NCBI RefSeq assembly: GCF_020564935.1
Contig: NZ_JAJCXB010000033.1
Coordinates: 1 to 64,000 of the forward strand
Reading direction: 5' to 3'
Length of the DNA: 64,000 nt
Source of the DNA: Streptomyces pinistramenti
Lineage (GTDB): Bacteria; Actinomycetota; Actinomycetes; Streptomycetales; Streptomycetaceae
Part shown: positions 59,731 to 64,000 of the stretch, piece by piece
How positions within the stretch are numbered: position 1 is the stretch's first letter
Layout: each line of letters begins with the position of its first letter
Made by a program: the position numbers and the translations under genes
The notes under the pieces: generated by a model
Databases searched by the model: none
Told to the model about the DNA's origin: nothing
The model's input: the letters and a program-made list of their open reading frames with translations, nothing else

Positions 59731-60558
59731 TCAGCGGGAGAGCAGCTCCCGGGTCTTCGCATCGAGCCTCCGCGCGTCGTTCAGGTCGAAGGACGCGTCG
59801 TCCAGGCTCATCTGCCACCCTTCCACGAACGCGGTCACCGGATCGGCCGGCGGAGCGTCCAGGCACGCCATGACCGGCACGATCGCCGTCTCCGGCGACT
59901 TCGCGATCCTCTTCAGCCGTTCGACGTGCGCCCTGGTGGGCGCGTCGTATTCGCCGGAGAAGCTGGAGGAGACGCTGCCCGGGTTGAACAGGACGTACCG
60001 GGTCCGCGCGATGGCGCCGTATTTGTCCGCGAAGGCGACACCGAGCAGGTCGTTCGCCTTGCCGCCCTGCATCTGGGCATCGACCCCGTCATAACCCCGG
60101 GTGAATTCCAGGTCGTGCCAGTGGATTTCACCGACCGGTGAGCCGGGCCCCGCCACATTCATGATGACCGGCTGCGGTGCCTTCTCCAGTACGTCGCGCA
60201 GTCCGTAGCTGAGGAGATAGCGGCTCAGGTAGAAGAGCGCGAGGGTGGCTTCGTAGCCCTCGGCCGTCTCCCGTCGCGGGGCGAGGAAGTGCCGGGCGCA
60301 CAGCACGAGGGCGTCGACGGCGGGAAGGTCCGCGGTGATCTGCCGGATGACTCTCTCGTTCTCGCTGATCAGGCTCAGGTCGGCGCGGATGAAGGAGGCC
60401 CGTGCGCCGGCGCCGATCTCCTCGGCAGCCGCGAGGAAGGACTCCCCCTTCCGCTGATCGCGTCCGATGATGACGGCGGCGTCGCCGCGCTTCAGGTAGG
60501 CGAGGGCGATGGCCCTGCCCATCCCGTCGGTGCCGCCCTGGACCACGATGTGCTTCAC
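59731..60558 (-). CDS. SDR-fold protein lacking the catalytic Tyr
   Basis: The 275-aa Rossmann protein has the cofactor motif GGTDGMGRAI and an Arg-containing beta2 end (IIGRDQRKG), suggesting NADPH. Where classical SDRs have YxxxK, the sequence is MQGGK (DAQMQGGKAND): the Lys is present and the Tyr position is Met. It may have a different mechanism or be a ketoreductase-like non-catalytic partner. It is the first gene of the leftward pair with the alpha/beta hydrolase, and its promoter carries a palindromic site. Confidence 0.82.
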   Translation of the reverse strand: MKHIVVQGGTDGMGRAIALAYLKRGDAAVIIGRDQRKGESFLAAAEEIGAGARASFIRADLSLISENERVIRQITADLPAVDALVLCARHFLAPRRETAEGYEATLALFYLSRYLLSYGLRDVLEKAPQPVIMNVAGPGSPVGEIHWHDLEFTRGYDGVDAQMQGGKANDLLGVAFADKYGAIARTRYVLFNPGSVSSSFSGEYDAPTRAHVERLKRIAKSPETAIVPVMACLDAPPADPVTAFVEGWQMSLDDASFDLNDARRLDAKTRELLSR

Positions 60559-60646
60559 GCGGATCTCCCAGCTCTCGTTGCATGACGCAGCGTCGCGTCG
60601 GGTTCAACTTAGGGATTCCGGAGCCCAGTTCGCAACCACAGTAGAC

Positions 60647-60669
60647 ATTTTATTGAACCGCATGGTTCA
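60647..60669 (-). promoter_or_regulatory. palindromic operator and -10 upstream of SDR gene
   Basis: TGAACC-GCAT-GGTTCA (60654-60669) is a perfect 6-bp inverted repeat. Read leftward it is followed directly by TAAAAT (60652-60647), a good -10. The palindrome would fill the -35/-10 spacer, where a repressor blocks polymerase. The local AT content is far above the window average. The binder is unknown. Confidence 0.55.
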
Positions 60670-60709
60670 TATTTGCCGCCTCGTTCGTACACGTGCTCTC
60701 GCCCGCCCC

Positions 60710-62608
60710 TCACCCGGGTGTCCCCGCCAGCACCGCGCGGCCGGGCACCTTCCGCTTCGCCGCACCGCCCGCGACCTCGCGCAACGGCGCACGGCCGGGA
60801 ACCCGTACGTGCGCGGAGAGAGCCAGCCGGGACAGGACGGGAACGGTGAACGTCAGCCCCTCGCGGCACGTGTGAAGTTCCACGGAGTTCGACGCGACGA
60901 GGGACTCCACCAGGCGGTTGAACTCCCCTGTCCGCTGACCGGAGTGCGCCATGGCCCGCAGCAGTTCCGGTTCACGCACCGGTCCTGGCAGCCGGCACAA
61001 CAGGGACAGCAGCTCCCGCTCGGCCTCCGGCAGCCTGAGATGGGCGTTGCCGAGCCGCACGAGGGAGTCTCGCTGCGGGCCCTGGAGAAGGGTCAGCCTC
61101 TGGGTGACCTCCCGGGCGCGGCACAGCAGGTCGCGGACGAGCAGATCCGACCGAGCCGCAAGCCGCTCTCCCAGCGCACGGATGGCCAGCGGCAGCCCGT
61201 CGTACAGCCGGACCAGCTCCGCCGCCTCCGACCGCTCCCGCGCGAGGCACCGCGCAGGGGCGGCCATGCCGAGGAGTGCCACTCCCTCGTCCGCACTCAT
61301 CCCCTTGAGCGGGACGCGGGTCACCGCACCGGGCAGGCCGTCGAGGCGCCAGCGCGAGGTGACGACCACCGCGCAGTCCGGGCTGCTGGGCAGCAGCGGC
61401 AGCACCTGCCCGCGCGAGAGCGCGTCGTCGAGCACCACCAGCATCCGGCGCTCCGACGTCCAGCTCCGGAAGAGCCGCGCCAGGTCCTCCACCGCCTCCG
61501 GCAGGCGCCGGCCCGGATGTCCCGACGACAGGAGCAGCGAGGTCAGCGCGTCCCGGCCGGAGACCGGCGTGCCGTCGGGACGGTGCAGCGTGGCGAAGAG
61601 CTGGCCGCCGGGATAGTGGGGCCGTAACAGGTGGGCGGCCTGAACCGCCGTCGCGGTCTTGCCGATTCCGACTCCGCCCGTCACCACGACCACCCGTACC
61701 GCAGGCGGCGTGCTCGCTGCTGCGCTGCTCGGGCCGCCCGCCGCGACGATCTCCGCCACCTCCGGCCCGCGCCCGACGAAGTCGGCTCTCCTGGGCGGGA
61801 GTTCGGCGGGCACGATGGCTCGTACCGCCTCTTCGACCGGGACGTCGGGGCGGCGTTCGGGCACCAGGGCATCCTCCAGGACGCCCCGCTGAAGATCCCT
61901 GATCTCCGCCGACGGCTCCATGCCGAGTTCACCGACCATCGCCGTGCGCAGTCGCCGGTAGGCGTCGAGCGCCACCTGGCGGTGGCCCGAGTGCGCTGCA
62001 GCCCGCATGAGCTGGCCGGCGAGCACCTCGTTGAGCGGATGGTCGATCGTCAGACCCTTGAGTTCGCTGAGCAGCTCACGGTGTCTGCCGAGTGCCGTGT
62101 CGGCCTCGATCCGCTGCTCAAGGGCCGCCATGCGAAGGTCTTCCAGCCTGGCCTGATGCGCCGAGAGCAGCACCCCGGCCGCCGTGCCGGACAAGGCCGG
62201 TCCGCGCCACAGCGCGAGTGCCGCACGGTAGGCGTCGGAGGCCGGGCCGGCTCGTCCCGCGCTCAGTGCGGCCCGCCCCTCGGCGCAGAGCTCCTGGAAG
62301 CGCCACAGGTCCAGCTGCCCCTTGCCGACCCGAAGCCGGTACCCGCGCTGCTCCGTCTCCACCCACGAGCTTTCCCCGCCGCCCTCCCGCAGCGCCTTGC
62401 GTACGTGGTAGATGTACGTCTGGACGGTCTTCCGGGCCAGCTTCGGGGGAGTCTCGCCCCACAGTTCCTCCACCAGACTCTCCAGCGGCACCACCTGATT
62501 GGCGCGGACGAGCAGCAGTGACAGCACCTGACGGCTCATGGGTGCGGCAGGTTCGCAAGCCCCCCGGCCCCCGCGTATTTCCACCGGTCCGAGAACGGAA
62601 AAGTGCAT
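60710..62608 (-). CDS. SARP family transcriptional activator (AfsR-type) with TTA codon
   Basis: The 632-aa protein has an N-terminal winged helix (about 1-95: MHFSVLGPVEIRGG ... YRLRVGKGQLDLWRF) and a bacterial transcriptional activation domain (about 100-245). An NB-ARC-type ATPase follows, with Walker A GGVGIGKT (311-318), Walker B MLVVLDDA, and helical remainder. It lacks the long TPR tail of AfsR. Leu328 is encoded by TTA (codon on minus strand at 61627-61625), so it should depend on bldA. It is likely the pathway activator for the cluster that continues past the right edge. Confidence 0.93.
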   Translation of the reverse strand: MHFSVLGPVEIRGGRGACEPAAPMSRQVLSLLLVRANQVVPLESLVEELWGETPPKLARKTVQTYIYHVRKALREGGGESSWVETEQRGYRLRVGKGQLDLWRFQELCAEGRAALSAGRAGPASDAYRAALALWRGPALSGTAAGVLLSAHQARLEDLRMAALEQRIEADTALGRHRELLSELKGLTIDHPLNEVLAGQLMRAAAHSGHRQVALDAYRRLRTAMVGELGMEPSAEIRDLQRGVLEDALVPERRPDVPVEEAVRAIVPAELPPRRADFVGRGPEVAEIVAAGGPSSAAASTPPAVRVVVVTGGVGIGKTATAVQAAHLLRPHYPGGQLFATLHRPDGTPVSGRDALTSLLLSSGHPGRRLPEAVEDLARLFRSWTSERRMLVVLDDALSRGQVLPLLPSSPDCAVVVTSRWRLDGLPGAVTRVPLKGMSADEGVALLGMAAPARCLARERSEAAELVRLYDGLPLAIRALGERLAARSDLLVRDLLCRAREVTQRLTLLQGPQRDSLVRLGNAHLRLPEAERELLSLLCRLPGPVREPELLRAMAHSGQRTGEFNRLVESLVASNSVELHTCREGLTFTVPVLSRLALSAHVRVPGRAPLREVAGGAAKRKVPGRAVLAGTPG

Positions 62609-62736
62609 GAATTCCCCCGTCTGATATCGCAGTTACCGTTCGGGACTCCTGCGGCCCTGCGCCGTATCGCGCCGACCGCAGGGACAGATCGTCTGCAACG
62701 TGTGCGGGCGGGCCCCGGACTGCACGCGGAGTGGCC

Positions 62737-63420
62737 TCATCCGGCCGGGCTCGTGAGCGTGCGGCGGTGGGTGTAGCGGGCTCCCGCGTCGCCGCCGCCC
62801 GCTGCCTCCAGCAGCGGCTGGATCACCTCGTCGATGTGCTCGGCGGCCTCCTTCTCGGATGCCCACTCCGAGAGGACGAGCACGCTGCCGCCGTCCAGGC
62901 TGACGTGGAAGTTGGCGGCTATCGCGCCCGGGTAGGCGCGCTCCTCCCCTTCCGCGTCCTCCTCGGCTGCCAGCAGGCCGTCGATCCACTGACGCGCGGC
63001 CTCCACACCGGCCATCGGGAAGACGGCGGCGGGGAAGCACTCCGGTACCGGGGCCGGATCGGTGATCGCGCCGCCCCGGACGACACGGTAGAGCTGGAAG
63101 GGCACGGCTCCCTGGGACCGGGCGCCGGTGACGTCCCGGTGCGGCGCCCCGCGCGAGATGCTGCCCTCCTGGCGCAGCGAGGCATGCAGCGCCTCGCGGG
63201 AGGACCACTGCGCGTAGAGCAGTACGGAGTTGCCGTCCGTGCTGGTGTAGCAGCTGGCGGACACCAGCTCCGCGGGCCACTCGTGCGACTGCCAGTGCGA
63301 GGTGACGGCGGCAGTCACGGACCGCTGCCCCTCGGGGCCGCCTGTAGTGATCATTTCCACGAGCACGGCATCCACGTCTTTACGGTCGATCAGCGGTAGG
63401 GCATCGGGAAGGTGAGACAT
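62737..63420 (-). CDS. two-domain antibiotic biosynthesis monooxygenase (ABM)-like protein
   Basis: The 227-aa protein is built of two ferredoxin-like ABM repeats: repeat 1 about 10-105 (TTGGPEGQRSVTAAVTSHW ... VLLYAQWSSREALHA) and repeat 2 about 120-215 (AIAANFHVSLDGGSVLVLSEWASEKEAAEH). Relatives are cofactor-free monooxygenases that oxidise aromatic polyketide intermediates to quinones. The start at 63420 follows GAGGAG. It lies downstream of two SARP-like direct repeats and is followed on the same strand by the SARP gene. Confidence 0.82.
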   Translation of the reverse strand: MSHLPDALPLIDRKDVDAVLVEMITTGGPEGQRSVTAAVTSHWQSHEWPAELVSASCYTSTDGNSVLLYAQWSSREALHASLRQEGSISRGAPHRDVTGARSQGAVPFQLYRVVRGGAITDPAPVPECFPAAVFPMAGVEAARQWIDGLLAAEEDAEGEERAYPGAIAANFHVSLDGGSVLVLSEWASEKEAAEHIDEVIQPLLEAAGGGDAGARYTHRRTLTSPAG

Positions 63421-63553
63421 GCTCGACTCCTCGCTTGAAGATTCGGGAAAGGTGCCGCGGATTCCATCCTCGGATGGCACATCGATGATTTCCACAGCGG
63501 CGGATGAATGGTTGGAGACAGAAGAACAAATCCCTCGGAGAATCCCCTGGGAA

Positions 63554-63571
63554 ATGTCAAATCAATGTCAA
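63554..63571 (-). promoter_or_regulatory. SARP-type direct repeats before the ABM gene
   Basis: On the minus strand TTGACAT occurs twice with a 4-base spacer (63571-63565 and 63560-63554), an 11-base period. A -10-like GATTCT (63544-63539) starts 9 bases after the second repeat. Heptamer repeats with 11-base period and about 8 bases to the -10 are the known SARP site design. Confidence 0.65.
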
Positions 63572-63599
63572 GGAAACCGCATCGGATGGCCCCGGTTCC

Positions 63600-64000
63600 T
63601 CACACAGTGATGCTGCGATGGAGGTGGTAGCGCTTGAACCCGATGGGTCGCACTCCCGGAACATCGCCGCTGACCCGCATGGTCGTCACCCGCGTCGCGC
63701 TGTCCAGGAACGCAAGGTGCGCGTCGTCGGAGGTCCATTCCGCGTAGTTGAGGACGCGCGTGCCGTCGATGCTGGCATGGAAGTTGGCTGAGAGCATGCC
63801 GGGCGACTGCTCGGGCGGCATCCCGTCGAGCGCTTCGACCAGGGAGCTGACGACCCTCTCCTGCCGTTCCGCGCCGTCGACATCGAACGTCGCGATGACG
63901 ACACAGGCGGGCGAACCGGAACTGCCCGGCGGCAGCACGCTCCTGGTCAGGCGGTATTCCACCGATCCGGCCCCGGCCCGCTCGTGAAACGAGCGCACGA
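63600..64000 (-). CDS. second ABM-like monooxygenase, 5' end outside window
   Basis: The visible 132 residues (VEYRLTRSVLPPGSS ... SANFHASIDGTRVLNYAEWTSDDAHLAFLD) match the second repeat of the neighbouring ABM protein. The frame is open to the right edge, so a first repeat probably lies beyond 64000. The GTG at 63998 is most likely an internal codon. The pair is probably a tandem duplication within a polyketide-type cluster. Confidence 0.8.
   Translation of the reverse strand, partial: VRSFHERAGAGSVEYRLTRSVLPPGSSGSPACVVIATFDVDGAERQERVVSSLVEALDGMPPEQSPGMLSANFHASIDGTRVLNYAEWTSDDAHLAFLDSATRVTTMRVSGDVPGVRPIGFKRYHLHRSITV

Noticed and set aside
63600..63998. A complete single-domain ABM gene starting at GTG 63998
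   Set aside because: The frame is open to the window edge and the content aligns with the second repeat of the neighbouring two-domain protein.
1..64000. CRISPR arrays, insertion sequences, integrases, rRNA
   Set aside because: No regularly spaced repeats, transposase or integrase motifs, or rRNA sequence were seen on either strand.

Overview
The window looks like a Streptomyces (or very close actinomycete) chromosome. GC is very high, with strong G/C bias at third codon positions. GTG and TTG starts and 4-base start/stop overlaps are common. It carries a long and a short chaplin gene, Tat/Sec-secreted hydrolases, many TetR regulators, and TTA codons that I found only in two regulatory genes. 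From memory, the order chpC-chpH ... soxR ... hmgA resembles the SCO1674-SCO1720 part of the S. coelicolor chromosome; I could not check this by alignment.

Layout. 1-3.0 kb: 3' part of a RecD/UvrD-like helicase gene, a conserved acidic protein and a DUF5703 protein. 3.0-4.1 kb: chaplins chpC-like and chpH-like. 4.3-6.0 kb: M20 peptidase, tRNA-Leu(GAG) and its terminator. 6.1-8.7 kb: HAD hydrolase, cytochrome P450 and a divergent thioredoxin-like [2Fe-2S] protein. 8.8-14.8 kb: amine-catabolism operon (TPR-like protein, APC permease, copper amine oxidase, shortened winged-helix gene, MFS exporter), with stop/start overlaps at its 3' end. 15.2-20.6 kb: flavin dehydrogenase, DMT transporter, Nudix, two DUF202 proteins, and an MBL hydrolase behind a candidate structured RNA leader. 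20.7-26.2 kb: acyl-CoA catabolism block (ACAD10-like phosphotransferase, acyl-CoA dehydrogenase, TetR, acyl-CoA ligase, SDR) with a shared operator motif. 26.4-33 kb: NamZ-type muramidase, MHS transporter, penicillin acylase, zinc-ribbon protein. 33-36 kb: BKACE enzyme, amidase, SoxR. 36-43 kb: MaoC/TetR pair with matching operators, a collapsed acyl-CoA dehydrogenase pseudogene, TetR, urea transporter, and an alcohol/aldehyde dehydrogenase pair under what looks like the same TetR operator. 43-51 kb: homogentisate dioxygenase, GntR, MFS, a type ISP-like protein, and a TetR with a DrrAB-type exporter. 51-57.5 kb: small conserved protein, SGNH lipase, AAA ATPase, cyclophilin, peptidoglycan amidase and L,D-transpeptidase.

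From about 57.9 kb to the right edge the content changes to what looks like the border of a specialised-metabolite cluster. It holds an orphan OmpR-type response regulator lacking the phospho-acceptor Asp, an alpha/beta hydrolase, an SDR lacking the catalytic Tyr, an AfsR-type SARP, and tandem two-domain ABM monooxygenases. Both regulators contain a TTA codon. The upstream region of the monooxygenase gene carries two 7-bp direct repeats with an 11-bp period, the architecture known for SARP binding sites. I infer that the window ends at the edge of a bldA-dependent aromatic polyketide-like cluster that continues beyond base 64000.

Most convergent gene pairs are separated by long GC-rich hairpins. 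I saw no insertion sequence, CRISPR array, rRNA or replication origin.
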